Positions 33,358 to 42,706 of a stretch of DNA of 64,000 nt are shown here, one piece after another. How positions within the stretch are numbered: position 1 is the first letter of the stretch; every line of letters starts with the position of its first letter. The notes under the pieces are model-generated. The model searched no databases, was not told where the DNA came from, and saw nothing but the letters and a program-made list of their open reading frames with translations. A program made the translations under genes and the position numbers. The stretch is from Mucilaginibacter terrenus (GTDB taxonomy: Bacteria > Bacteroidota > Bacteroidia > Sphingobacteriales > Sphingobacteriaceae): contig NZ_QWDE01000001.1 in NCBI RefSeq assembly GCF_003432065.1, forward strand, positions 620,001 to 684,000, given 5' to 3'.

Positions 33358-34782
33358 ATGCCTACATCTGAGCAGATCAGCAAAGCGTTTCCGTTTGAGC
33401 CTACACCGCAGCAGCAGGAACTATTTACAAAGCTACATACCTTTCTGTTAAGCGACGATGGCAACGAGTGCTTTATTCTGAGAGGATACGCCGGCACCGG
33501 TAAAACAACGGTTGTGAGCGCGCTGGTAAAAGCTTTGGCTGCATACAACTACAAGTCAGTGCTACTAGCACCTACGGGCCGCGCAGCCAAAGTAATAACC
33601 AACTACTCGGGCCGTAAGGCATTTACAATCCATAAAAAGATATATCGTAAGCGCTCGGCCATGAATATGGACGAGGCATTTCTGCTGAACGAAAACATGC
33701 ATGCCAATACGTTATTTATCATAGACGAAGCATCTATGATATCTGACGATATTAATGGCCATAATATATCCAGTTTACTAAAAGATCTGGTTAATTACGT
33801 TTACAATACACGCAATTGCAAGTTGATGCTGGTAGGCGATACTGCCCAGCTCCCGCCTGTAGGAACGGATGAAAGCCCGGCGCTGGACGCTGCTTTAATG
33901 AAAGACCAGTTTATGCTTGATATTTATAGTTACGAGATGACCCACGTGCTGCGCCAGCAGCAGGACTCCGGCATTCTGTTTAATGTTACTAAGGTTCGAG
34001 ACATGATACGCGAAGGGCTGGAGCAAATGCCACGAATAGTGACAAAAGGTTATAAGGATGTTTACCGCATGCGCGGCGATATGCTGGAAGAAGGCCTTAA
34101 CTATGCCTACCGCAAGTATGGATATGATGGGGCGCTGGTAATATGCCGCAGCAACAAAAATGCTAACCTGTATAACCGCCAGATACGTGGACGGATTTTA
34201 TATCGCGAAGAAGAACTTACCGGCGGCGACCAACTGATGATTGTACGCAACAACTACTTCTGGTTGCAGGATCAGGAGGAGGGAAGTACGGGATTTATTG
34301 CCAACGGCGATATAGCTCGCGTGAGAAAGGTGAGAAGGATTGAAGATATGTACGGATTCCGCTTTGCTGATGTGCAGTTAGAGTTTATAGACTACGCAGA
34401 AGATCCTATTATGGATTGCAAAATACTGCTGGATACAATGTATACCGATGCGCCTGCATTGCCTCCTGCAGAGCAAAAGCGCCTTTATATGGAAGCAATG
34501 AAGGACTATGAACACATACCCAGTAAAAAGAGCAAGCACGATGAACTAAAAAAGAACCCGTACTACAATGCGCTGCAAGTGAAGTTTGCTTATGCCATTA
34601 CCTGCCATAAAGCGCAAGGCGGGCAATGGGGTGCTGTTTTTGTTGATCAGGGTTACTTAACAGAAGAGATGGTGAACACCGATTTCCTTCGTTGGTTCTA
34701 CACGGCTTGTACCAGGGCTACCGATGAGCTATTTCTTGTCAACTTTAATGATCTCTTTTTTGCCGACCAGCCAGAGGTATAA
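33358..34782 (+). CDS. RecD-like DNA helicase / AAA ATPase
   Basis: 474 residues (the frame is open from a TTG at 33352; ATG at 33358 preferred). Superfamily 1 helicase motifs: Walker A GYAGTGKTT, motif Ia APTGRAAKV, Walker B LFIIDEASMI, motif III GDTAQLPPVG, and the UvrD-like C-terminal VTYAITCHKAQGGQW-type motif V (FAYAITCHKAQG). It is smaller than RecD2 and probably works without RecBC partners; none lie nearby. It ends 5 bp from the convergent glycosyltransferase. Confidence 0.92.
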   Translation: MPTSEQISKAFPFEPTPQQQELFTKLHTFLLSDDGNECFILRGYAGTGKTTVVSALVKALAAYNYKSVLLAPTGRAAKVITNYSGRKAFTIHKKIYRKRSAMNMDEAFLLNENMHANTLFIIDEASMISDDINGHNISSLLKDLVNYVYNTRNCKLMLVGDTAQLPPVGTDESPALDAALMKDQFMLDIYSYEMTHVLRQQQDSGILFNVTKVRDMIREGLEQMPRIVTKGYKDVYRMRGDMLEEGLNYAYRKYGYDGALVICRSNKNANLYNRQIRGRILYREEELTGGDQLMIVRNNYFWLQDQEEGSTGFIANGDIARVRKVRRIEDMYGFRFADVQLEFIDYAEDPIMDCKILLDTMYTDAPALPPAEQKRLYMEAMKDYEHIPSKKSKHDELKKNPYYNALQVKFAYAITCHKAQGGQWGAVFVDQGYLTEEMVNTDFLRWFYTACTRATDELFLVNFNDLFFADQPEV

Positions 34783-34787
34783 TAAAA

Positions 34788-35978
34788 TCAGTGGCTGGTT
34801 GGGTTGTGTGGTGTATGGATAAACTTCTTGTTGGCACCCTTAAGTTTAAACAACAGCATGACCATAGTAAAGAAGATCAAAGGGAGCTTCATTACAGCGC
34901 CTAACAATTTACCGTTAAAGAATTGTCCCGGTATAGCCACTAAGATGCCGATGTAGCATAATGCAGTTGCAGTAGCCCAGGCCTGCCAGGTAGGGCCGAC
35001 GCCGGGGAAGATGATAGACACCAGCAGCATAAACGGCATTAAGCCAAGCATCAATATCCTGGGTAATATGGCTGTTTGATAGATTTCGTTAAAGTAGTCG
35101 AAATTACCGCGTCTAAATAGCTCTGTAAAGCCAGTAGCACCGTAAGTTTTAAGCAGGTTAAATTGAGCAGATAACCACCTGCGCCGTTGTTTTTTAAATA
35201 CCTCTGGGTTGCTTACTTTTTCATCATAAATCAGCGCGGCGTCAGCATACGCTACATGTATTTTCTGGCGGGTAAGTACCAGGCCCATTTCTTTGTCAAA
35301 GCCGCCGACGGCATCTATTTTGGCCATAGTGTCCTTAAACAACCGGTACTCAAGCGCCATGCCTGATCCTATTATTGCCGCGGACAAATTAAATACACGC
35401 TGCGCTTTGCGGAAAATGTGATTATTTACTTCTTCACTTATTGCGTCCAGTATGGCTACAGGTGTCTCTGTGTTTTTGGCTACACGATGGCCCTGTATTA
35501 CTACATCGCCAGCATAAAGATAATTGTTGATATGATGCAGATAATCCGGGGCGGCAATATTGTCAATGTCAAATACCACGGCGGCATCGAAACCTTCTTC
35601 CGTGTTAGCTATGCCTTTGTGCAATGCTTTTGACTTGGTGCTGCTCTCAAAAACCACCTCAACCACTTGCAACGGCATCTCTTTAAGCTTTACAATTGTC
35701 TCCGGCTGCATAGAATCGGCTATCACACACACATGGAACTTGTCCTTGGGGTAATCAATTGTAAGTGCCTGTGCTGCGGAATTCAGTATTATAGCGTCCT
35801 CTTTATAAGCGCAGATATAAATTACAAACTTCTTAAATCCGCGGGCAACCGGTGGTGCCTTTTTGATGATTAGCTTACCGGTAACTGAGAATACGAACAG
35901 GTATAAGCTGTAAACACCCAGATAGATGAACACTAGCGAAAATAAAAGCCAGAAAATAAATCGTATTAGTTCTATCAT
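34788..35978 (-). CDS. Glycosyltransferase family 2, membrane-bound
   Basis: 396 residues. An N-terminal membrane helix (about 8-32) precedes a GT-A domain with FVIYICAYKEDAIILNSAAQAL, AVVFDIDNIA (DxD-like metal site) and a QxxRW-type motif (KQRRRWLSAQFN). Two or three membrane helices close the C-terminus (about 320-375). It is a processive-type GT2 that probably adds sugars to a lipid-linked or polymeric acceptor. It is the last gene of the exopolysaccharide region, separated from the flippase by 216 bp with no visible feature. Confidence 0.88.
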   Translation of the reverse strand: MIELIRFIFWLLFSLVFIYLGVYSLYLFVFSVTGKLIIKKAPPVARGFKKFVIYICAYKEDAIILNSAAQALTIDYPKDKFHVCVIADSMQPETIVKLKEMPLQVVEVVFESSTKSKALHKGIANTEEGFDAAVVFDIDNIAAPDYLHHINNYLYAGDVVIQGHRVAKNTETPVAILDAISEEVNNHIFRKAQRVFNLSAAIIGSGMALEYRLFKDTMAKIDAVGGFDKEMGLVLTRQKIHVAYADAALIYDEKVSNPEVFKKQRRRWLSAQFNLLKTYGATGFTELFRRGNFDYFNEIYQTAILPRILMLGLMPFMLLVSIIFPGVGPTWQAWATATALCYIGILVAIPGQFFNGKLLGAVMKLPLIFFTMVMLLFKLKGANKKFIHTPHNPTSH

Positions 35979-36194
35979 AATTTTACAGACTAAGCGAGCT
36001 TTTGGTTAATTCAATTATAAAGCAATATCGCTTTCGTGTTCTAACGTAAACTTAGCAACATTTACCATAACTTAATGTCATGTTTTACAAAAACACTTGT
36101 GCTTTTACGTAACAGCATAGGTAAAGTTCCCCTTAAAAGTAGTTTATTGTGCAATAGCTGATCAACTATTTTGACTTATATCTTTGATAGGAAG

Positions 36195-37532
36195 TCAGAC
36201 ATTCCCTTGTTGTGTAGCTTTTTTGTGAAGGAGATGTTGTATCATCTTCTTTAATTCTCCGTAACCTACACTGAGAATATCGTTAAATCTAAAGTTCAGG
36301 TTCTTTTTTAGTTGCACATAGCCAAATATTAGGCCGGAGTAGTAGGTGAACAACGATGCTATTGCTACGCCATACAGATCATGAAAAATAGCTATGCCAA
36401 GGAAATCGGCTACCACGTTAACAGTAAGCATCAGGAAAACCTTCATCATATTTAGATGCGGCTTGTTTAATATATCGAGAGTTACGCCCAGAAACCTATC
36501 TACAGGCATAATGATTACGTAGCACAAGAAGATGCGGAAGATGTTGAATGCATCTGATCCCGCGTATTTCTCACCCGTTAAAATATGAATCACTAAGCCT
36601 CCCAGCAGAAAGCCGGCTACTGCAATTGGCAGGAGTAAAACCGTAAGTAGCGACGCATATTTTTTCATGATGGTGGCTACTAGGGGTTTGTTGTCGTTTT
36701 GCGACGCTGCGGAAAGTTCTGGCAGGGCAGTTGCCACAAAACTACGCATGGGGATCTCAAAAAACTCCATTAAACGCTGCGGAATGTAATACACGCCAAC
36801 TAATTCTGTAGGGAACATCCATTTGATGATAAAGATGTCTGAACTCCTCAGTAGAATAGAACCAAGCGAGGTACCTACACTGTACTTGCCAAAGTTTGCA
36901 AGCTCTTTCATAGCCTCAACGCTTTTATGCCTTATGGTATGCGCTTGCGACCAGCCTGTAAACAGGCACATCAAACTTGTAAATACGTTAGCTCCCAGGT
37001 AGCAATGTATTACCGTTTCAAAATCTATGGTCTTCAAATAAATGGTTGCCAGTACAAGTAACAAAAACCCGCCTTGATTAGTGATCTGGATGATAAACAT
37101 CTTGTCGAACCTGCCGTCAGCCTGCAACATCCAGCCTGCAATGGCCGAAGGAAGGGTAGAAACATAGATAAGCCCGAACCACTTTAGTGTTGCTGTAAGG
37201 TTAGCGTCAGCGCCTTTGTAAAATATAAAGGCAAGCAGATCAATAGCAGCCAACCCGAAGGTTAATATAAAACCTACTGACCAGGCGGAACCAGCCACCT
37301 TTGCAGCACGTTCTTTTGGCGCACCTGCGTAAAATTTAATAAGAGATGTTTGCAGGAAACCTGTCCTGAACATATCCGCAAGTAAGAAGGTCTGGAGAAA
37401 GAAAATGTAATTTCCAAAGTCAACCTTGCCAAGTTTGCGCGTTAATTGCGACAGTACCAGCAAGCCGATTACAGGCATAGCAGCACTGCTTGCGAGACTG
37501 ATAGTGTGTTTGTTTACGATCTTTTTTAACAA
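36195..37532 (-). CDS. Oligosaccharide flippase (Wzx/MATE-like)
   Basis: 445 residues with about 12-14 membrane helices. The opening LKKIVNKHTISLASSAAMPVIGLLVLSQLTRKLGKVDFGNYIFFLQT is the usual start of polysaccharide biosynthesis flippases (Wzx), and the second half SSDIFIIKWMFPTELVGVYYIPQRLMEFF is also typical. It would move lipid-linked repeat units across the inner membrane. It is 25 bp after the acyltransferase gene. Confidence 0.92.
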   Translation of the reverse strand: MLKKIVNKHTISLASSAAMPVIGLLVLSQLTRKLGKVDFGNYIFFLQTFLLADMFRTGFLQTSLIKFYAGAPKERAAKVAGSAWSVGFILTFGLAAIDLLAFIFYKGADANLTATLKWFGLIYVSTLPSAIAGWMLQADGRFDKMFIIQITNQGGFLLLVLATIYLKTIDFETVIHCYLGANVFTSLMCLFTGWSQAHTIRHKSVEAMKELANFGKYSVGTSLGSILLRSSDIFIIKWMFPTELVGVYYIPQRLMEFFEIPMRSFVATALPELSAASQNDNKPLVATIMKKYASLLTVLLLPIAVAGFLLGGLVIHILTGEKYAGSDAFNIFRIFLCYVIIMPVDRFLGVTLDILNKPHLNMMKVFLMLTVNVVADFLGIAIFHDLYGVAIASLFTYYSGLIFGYVQLKKNLNFRFNDILSVGYGELKKMIQHLLHKKATQQGNV

Positions 37533-37557
37533 GGATATTGGTTTATTATATTTCTGG

Positions 37558-38172
37558 CTAAACAGCTTCCCAGCTACCAGATTCGAAGTTATACATTTTT
37601 ATCACTTTTGCAGGGTTGCCTACAGCAACGCTATAGCCCGGTACATCTTTTGTTACTACACTTCCGGCCCCAACTATAGCATGTTTACCAATTGTAACCC
37701 CAGCGGTAATTACACTATTAGCACCTATCCAAACGTTATCCTCAACTGTAATTTTGCTGGTATTAACCTTTTGCAACCGTGGCGGGATGGTAATGTCTTC
37801 AAAACCATGGTTCAAGCCCGAAAATACAACATTTTGCCCTGCCATGACATAATTGCCCAAAGTTACCGGGCCAATAATTATGTTGCTCAGCCCAACACCT
37901 ACATTATGGCCGATGATAACATCACCAACACCATTGTTAATTGCTGCAAAATCTTCTACGATGCTGTGATGTCCTATAACGAATTTATTGAATGGGAAAA
38001 GATCCATTCTGGAATAGAAGCCTATCCTAACGCTTTTTTCATACTTGTGAAAAAAAGGGTTTACAAACCAGCGCGTCCAGAAGCGTGGGCGGGAGTGACC
38101 CGACCGCACCAGCATTTTATGCACAAACTTTTTTAGCCTGGGCTTCGATTTAATAAATTCTCCTAACGTCAT
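37558..38172 (-). CDS. Acyltransferase, left-handed beta-helix type
   Basis: 204 residues with hexapeptide repeats (HSIVEDFAAINNGVGDVIIGHNVGVG, VWIGANSVITAGVTIGKHAIVGAGSVVTKDVPG) and the catalytic-type motif GLNHGFEDI. It resembles WcaF/MaoC-like O-acetyltransferases that decorate polysaccharides. Trimeric in known members; cytoplasmic. It belongs to the exopolysaccharide operon. Confidence 0.9.
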   Translation of the reverse strand: MTLGEFIKSKPRLKKFVHKMLVRSGHSRPRFWTRWFVNPFFHKYEKSVRIGFYSRMDLFPFNKFVIGHHSIVEDFAAINNGVGDVIIGHNVGVGLSNIIIGPVTLGNYVMAGQNVVFSGLNHGFEDITIPPRLQKVNTSKITVEDNVWIGANSVITAGVTIGKHAIVGAGSVVTKDVPGYSVAVGNPAKVIKMYNFESGSWEAV

Positions 38173-38181
38173 CCTTAAAAC

Positions 38182-39684
38182 TTAATCTTTTAACGACTTC
38201 GCCGTTGTATCTGCTAATTCTTTTCTTTTATCAATATCTAATCTCAGAGTGATGCTAAGTAGCGCACTCGCCATATAAAACAGTATGTTGGATGGGTACT
38301 GTACTAATGCTTGCTGCGGGTAATTGCCTACATTGTATACAAATATTACCAGTATCATGGCCAGGCAATAATTCTTAAGCTCAGGATCCTGTATAAGATA
38401 ATAATTGTTTATACCCGTTTTTAAAATGACGAACATTAGCGTGCAAAATAGTATTAAACCTATATAGCCCATCTCAACAGCAACCCTCACGTAGCCGCTG
38501 TCCGGCGGGAAATTTGCAAGAAAAGAGTTTGGCGCAAACCGTCTACCCCAAACACCTACAGAACCCAAGCCACCACCAATTGGGTGCGAGAGTATGTAGG
38601 GCTTTATACGCCGCTGATTTTCTGCACGCACATTAAAGGATGCATCTTTTGAAGGGTTAAAGGCAGATTGAAACCGCTTTATAGTGGGGTTAGACGTCGG
38701 CATAAATATGACTATCAACAACAAAAAGCCTGCCGCTACAACTCCTGTTACTATCTTTTTGTTAAACTTAAGTATTGCAAGTAAGGCCAGCGCTGCCGGT
38801 AAAAGTACATAAGCACCCCTGGTACCGGAGTATAACATGGCCAAAATGTAGAACGGGATAAGTAACATCATTAGCACCTTTTTCCAACGGCTAATTTTTA
38901 ACATCACAAAGCAAATGCACATAGTAACTGCTACAACCATATTGTAAGAAAAAGTTACCGGGTCGGCAAAAATTGCCGTTTTGCGCCAGTGGCCATTAAT
39001 GAACCAAAATTTTACCCTTGCTGGATCCGAGTAATACCAGGTTTTTTCAAAACTGAGAAATCCAAAGTTCTCCTGCTGAAAACCGGATATCGCCGCAAGC
39101 AAACACAAGCCAAGCCACAGTTTAAAAAGGAACTTAATAAACTCTATTCTTTGTATTTGGTAGAGGAAAATAAAGTACATCAGCATAATAAAGCCTACAG
39201 TACGTACGGTATACACCCATGCAAGTATGGATGGTGATACCGGATTAATGGCTTCTAAAAAGTTATAAGCCAGCCATGCCAGTACAAGGTAGCTGATGGG
39301 ATTTTTAAAGTAATACCAACTGTTATCGAACTTCTTCTTAAGAAAAAAACCGAAGATGAGCATGTAGGTAATCGCATCCAGCAATATACCCGTAGGTGTT
39401 CCATTAGGTAAAAACTCCGAAACATAGTTGAGCATAAAAGAGGCAACAACCAATACGGTTATACCAAATTCCGGATAGGCAATTATCCCGTAAACTATAG
39501 GCAGACCCACAACAACTGCTAAAATACCGGCTGCACCAATAATGCCACCTTTAACAACTATAAAGCTGATAAGCAAGGCAAAAGGGATGAGCAGGATGAT
39601 AAGAGTGCCGGGTGTCCAGTTAGCAGGCGCGAGTTTATCGCGGAGACTTTTAAACCTGCTATTACGTACCCGGTTATTGAGCAT
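38182..39684 (-). CDS. O-antigen ligase/polymerase family protein
   Basis: 500 residues from the ATG at 39684 with about 12 hydrophobic helices. The long periplasmic loop (FQSAFNPSKDASFNVRAENQRRIKPYILSHPIGGGLGSVGVWGRRF) is the conserved Wzy_C/O-antigen ligase domain. It would join repeat units into a polymer or transfer them to an acceptor. Preceded after 11 bp by a 47-codon membrane ORF and followed 9 bp on by the acyltransferase gene. Confidence 0.9.
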   Translation of the reverse strand: MLNNRVRNSRFKSLRDKLAPANWTPGTLIILLIPFALLISFIVVKGGIIGAAGILAVVVGLPIVYGIIAYPEFGITVLVVASFMLNYVSEFLPNGTPTGILLDAITYMLIFGFFLKKKFDNSWYYFKNPISYLVLAWLAYNFLEAINPVSPSILAWVYTVRTVGFIMLMYFIFLYQIQRIEFIKFLFKLWLGLCLLAAISGFQQENFGFLSFEKTWYYSDPARVKFWFINGHWRKTAIFADPVTFSYNMVVAVTMCICFVMLKISRWKKVLMMLLIPFYILAMLYSGTRGAYVLLPAALALLAILKFNKKIVTGVVAAGFLLLIVIFMPTSNPTIKRFQSAFNPSKDASFNVRAENQRRIKPYILSHPIGGGLGSVGVWGRRFAPNSFLANFPPDSGYVRVAVEMGYIGLILFCTLMFVILKTGINNYYLIQDPELKNYCLAMILVIFVYNVGNYPQQALVQYPSNILFYMASALLSITLRLDIDKRKELADTTAKSLKD

Positions 39685-39695
39685 ATTTAACTTGC

Positions 39696-39839
39696 TTACG
39701 CTAAGAACAATATTTTTACCGCCCAAAAAAATACACCTACAAAAACAAACCATATAGCCGCAGTGCGTGTACGCTTCTCCAAAGGGGAAAGCTGTGCGTA
39801 AGGGTCTTGCTTGGTTTTATCTTGAGGAACTATTTTCAT
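39696..39839 (-). CDS. Small single-span membrane protein (47 aa) in EPS operon
   Basis: A 47-codon ORF in the 188-bp gap between the Wzc-like and O-antigen ligase genes. It starts MKIVPQDKTKQDPYAQLSPL and continues to one membrane helix (AAIWFVFVGVFFWAVKILFL). The cytoplasmic basic N-tail and single span resemble small accessory proteins of membrane complexes. Both neighbours encode membrane proteins of polysaccharide assembly, so it may adapt or anchor that complex (inference). Confidence 0.55.
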   Translation of the reverse strand: MKIVPQDKTKQDPYAQLSPLEKRTRTAAIWFVFVGVFFWAVKILFLA

Positions 39840-39873
39840 GTAGCCGGAGTATTTGTCCGAAAGAATGTTCGAA

Positions 39874-42018
39874 TTAATCTTCAGGGATAGCTGCTTTGTT
39901 TAATATCCACCCTGCAAATTTGTTGTCAAGGCTGCGCAAAAAGTTTAAGTTCTCTTTTTGTGAACTTTTGACACTTTTTCTGGCGCCATAAACCGCAACT
40001 ACTTTGTTGGCAAACAGCATCCACTCTTTTGATTTATTTAGCGAGGACAGGGCAGGAGTTTCAATAATGATGATGTCGTACTTGGTCTTCAGTTCTGCAA
40101 ACCTGTTTCGTATAAAAATTTCGTCACTTACTTCCAGCGGCGTAACATCATCACCATGGTTCCCTAACACTGTGGTAGCGCCTGAGAACGCTTCATAATT
40201 ATCAGGATTGTTCTTAAAGTAGTCCTCCACAAACAGCCTTGGCTGAGCGGTGTTGGTGATTGTAGGGTGGGAGAAATTACCATCGATAAGCAATACTTTT
40301 TTATTGATCATGGCATAAGAATATGCCAGGCTTATTGCCAGCACGGTTTTTCCTTCGTCAGGTACCAAACTGGTGATGGCTAAAACCTTGTCGCCTTTAA
40401 GTTCCTGGTCTATCTCAAACCTTATCGAACGGATTAATTCCTTAAAGTGCTTCATTTTTTCACGGTGTTCCACATCCCAAAGTTTCCTCAGGTCTAATGA
40501 ACCGCCGCTCACAGTATTTAGGTAGCCCAACAACGGCAAATTAGTTTGTCTTACAAGGTCCGCAGGGGATTTAATGGAATCGTCAAGGAAGAACCTGATG
40601 AAGAGTATAACTACGCAAAACGCAAAAGCTATAATACCGCTGAGAATAATCAGCAGCATTTTCTTTGACGGCTCGGCACCCTGCGGGGTTGCTTGCTCAA
40701 CCTGTTGCAGCTTTACCGAAAAGGTGGACTGCAGGTTAGTCTCGTTATACTTGTTTAATACATCCAGGTATTCTTTGCTTGCTATATCAAGTTCAAAGTT
40801 GTACGTTTTTACGGTGGCATCAAACGGCACTAATTGCTGGAATTTAGCATTTAGACCAGCAAGTGCCTTGTCAATCTCTTTTATACTGTACTTAGCAATA
40901 TCACGCGATATCTCAAGATTTATTTTTTGCGTAACAAGGTTTTCCTTAGTTGCCAACGGGTTTGTCAGGTACTTGTCTGACGTTAATGCTATTTGCTGCG
41001 ACAGCGTTTTAGTAACCGAGTCTATCTGTGCTTTTACTGCAGGGTCAAAGTTACTTCTAACGTACTTGTTAGTTAATGCGTGCAGCTCATCTTGTGTAGC
41101 AGTTACCGATGTGTTGTATTTATTAAGGGATGCTTCTATGTACTGCCTGTCCTTAGGATCAAATTTTCCGTTGATGTTTTTTATTGTACCCTCATAAGAA
41201 GCAACATCTTTCTCCGCAGATAGCCTGCGGTCGTTGTACGTCATGATTTGGCTAAAGATGCCCCTTGATTGTTCATCAATGTTGAGCACGCCATGTTCTA
41301 TTTTGTACTGCTGTAACTGTGCAGTTTTCCTGTTAAGGGCTTCTCGTTTCTCGTTAAGCAGGCCGGCTAAAAACGTAACTGCATCAGTTTCATTTTGGCG
41401 AACGGTATGGGTGTAATAACTTATGAACTCCTCGCAAAGTGCATTTACCACAAATGCAGACATTTGCGGGTTCGACGATTCGCTGGTTACGGTAATAAAG
41501 TCGCTGTCACCATCGCGCTCTGCCCAAAGTATACCCCTAAGGCTGCGCTCGTCATACCACATCGAGTTAAGGAGGTTGTTAAGTCCTCTCTGGTCTTTAT
41601 CGTAGGTATCCAGCGGCTCCATGCGCTTTAGCTTGTCCGTAAATACTACTATAGCATGTTTCTTTGCAGCATCGTTCATGGTCATGAACAGCTTGCTATA
41701 GGGTTTAAAAGGGGTAGGCTGTGTAAGATCGTGCAGAATTAGGCGATAAGATACCTGGTTGTAAAGCTTGCTCAGCTTCATCATTTCAATCAGGTTACTA
41801 AAGTTCTGGGTTATCTGCTGCCGTTGTACCTGGTTATTGTCATTGTCGAGCAAATGACGAGACTCATCAACAATACCAGTGGCGATATGGGCGTAAGACA
41901 GGTACTTGTCCGGCAGGTTTTTTACCAAAAAGTAAGACACTATAATGGTAACAAGCGGAATTATAATTAGCAGGTTCTTATTTTTCCATAATACCTTCAG
42001 AAAACTCGCAAACTCCAT
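39874..42018 (-). CDS. Wzc-like polysaccharide co-polymerase/BY-kinase-like ATPase, motifs altered
   Basis: 714 residues. Two membrane segments (about 15-32 and 453-475) flank a long periplasmic coiled-coil domain, as in Wzz/Wzc co-polymerases. The cytoplasmic BY-kinase-like domain has Walker A SLVPDEGKT (Lys557). Walker A' reads LLIDGNF where the consensus is DxD, and the Walker B region reads IIIIETPA with Glu in place of Asp. The protein ends WILNKAAIPED with no C-terminal tyrosine cluster. It is therefore probably a structural/co-polymerase subunit with weak or no tyrosine autokinase activity. Between the TolC-like and small ORF genes. Confidence 0.9.
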   Translation of the reverse strand: MEFASFLKVLWKNKNLLIIIPLVTIIVSYFLVKNLPDKYLSYAHIATGIVDESRHLLDNDNNQVQRQQITQNFSNLIEMMKLSKLYNQVSYRLILHDLTQPTPFKPYSKLFMTMNDAAKKHAIVVFTDKLKRMEPLDTYDKDQRGLNNLLNSMWYDERSLRGILWAERDGDSDFITVTSESSNPQMSAFVVNALCEEFISYYTHTVRQNETDAVTFLAGLLNEKREALNRKTAQLQQYKIEHGVLNIDEQSRGIFSQIMTYNDRRLSAEKDVASYEGTIKNINGKFDPKDRQYIEASLNKYNTSVTATQDELHALTNKYVRSNFDPAVKAQIDSVTKTLSQQIALTSDKYLTNPLATKENLVTQKINLEISRDIAKYSIKEIDKALAGLNAKFQQLVPFDATVKTYNFELDIASKEYLDVLNKYNETNLQSTFSVKLQQVEQATPQGAEPSKKMLLIILSGIIAFAFCVVILFIRFFLDDSIKSPADLVRQTNLPLLGYLNTVSGGSLDLRKLWDVEHREKMKHFKELIRSIRFEIDQELKGDKVLAITSLVPDEGKTVLAISLAYSYAMINKKVLLIDGNFSHPTITNTAQPRLFVEDYFKNNPDNYEAFSGATTVLGNHGDDVTPLEVSDEIFIRNRFAELKTKYDIIIIETPALSSLNKSKEWMLFANKVVAVYGARKSVKSSQKENLNFLRSLDNKFAGWILNKAAIPED

Positions 42019-42019
42019 T

Positions 42020-42703
42020 TTATTTAATATCTTCTAATTTAACACCCAGCAACTCTTCAAGATTAGTTTTTGCAGTTAGCAGAGATAGTTCTGCCTGTAC
42101 CTTGTAACCACCTTGCTGGTAAAGGCTTGTTAAAGCCTCATTATAGGTCTGGAATGTCGTTTCCCCTTTTTGGAAGGAATATTTTAGCTGTTTAACAGCA
42201 GTCTCTCCGTCTACTATAGCACCAGAACGCAACCGTAATTCGGCCTGGGCGCTAAGGTACGAGAAATACAGTCTTTTTACTTGCGCCGTTAGGCTTAAAT
42301 CGTACTCCTCTTTTTGGTAGCGGGCTATGTTTACCGATTCTTTGGCGCTTTTTACAGCGAACGGCTTTCTCAAAAACTGACCTATGTTAACAGATATGCT
42401 TAGCTGGTAACCGTTAAAGATATTAGGCGTAATGAGGTTAAGTGAGTTCCGCGGACTATATATATAAGAGGCTGTAAAAGCATCCAGCCAACCTACAGTT
42501 GCCTGGCTTACACCCGTTTTGGCAATTACTAAATTTGACTCCATTAGCTTTACCTGGGGGTAGTTCTTTTTTGCCGTGGCAATTAATTTCTCCAGGTATT
42601 GATAATTGATATCATTGATCATCGTCTCCTGTGCGCGGAGCGATAATGAGCAGATTAGTCCGAAAAATAAAACAACAACGAACAGCTTTAATTTAATGTA
42701 CAT
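42020..42703 (-). CDS. Half-length TolC-like outer-membrane protein
   Basis: 227 residues with a signal peptide ending near SLRAQ. The rest is two-helix TolC/OEP character (NYPQVKLMESNLVIAKTGVSQATVGW; LSAQAELRLRSGAIVDGETAVKQLKYSFQKGETTFQTYNEALTSLYQ). TolC monomers are about 450-490 residues with two such repeats; here there is one. One beta pair and one helical hairpin per subunit would need more subunits per pore. It sits between the sugar transferase and Wzc-like genes and may form the export channel of the exopolysaccharide machine in place of a Wza (inference). Confidence 0.78.
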   Translation of the reverse strand: MYIKLKLFVVVLFFGLICSLSLRAQETMINDINYQYLEKLIATAKKNYPQVKLMESNLVIAKTGVSQATVGWLDAFTASYIYSPRNSLNLITPNIFNGYQLSISVNIGQFLRKPFAVKSAKESVNIARYQKEEYDLSLTAQVKRLYFSYLSAQAELRLRSGAIVDGETAVKQLKYSFQKGETTFQTYNEALTSLYQQGGYKVQAELSLLTAKTNLEELLGVKLEDIK

Positions 42704-42706
42704 AGT

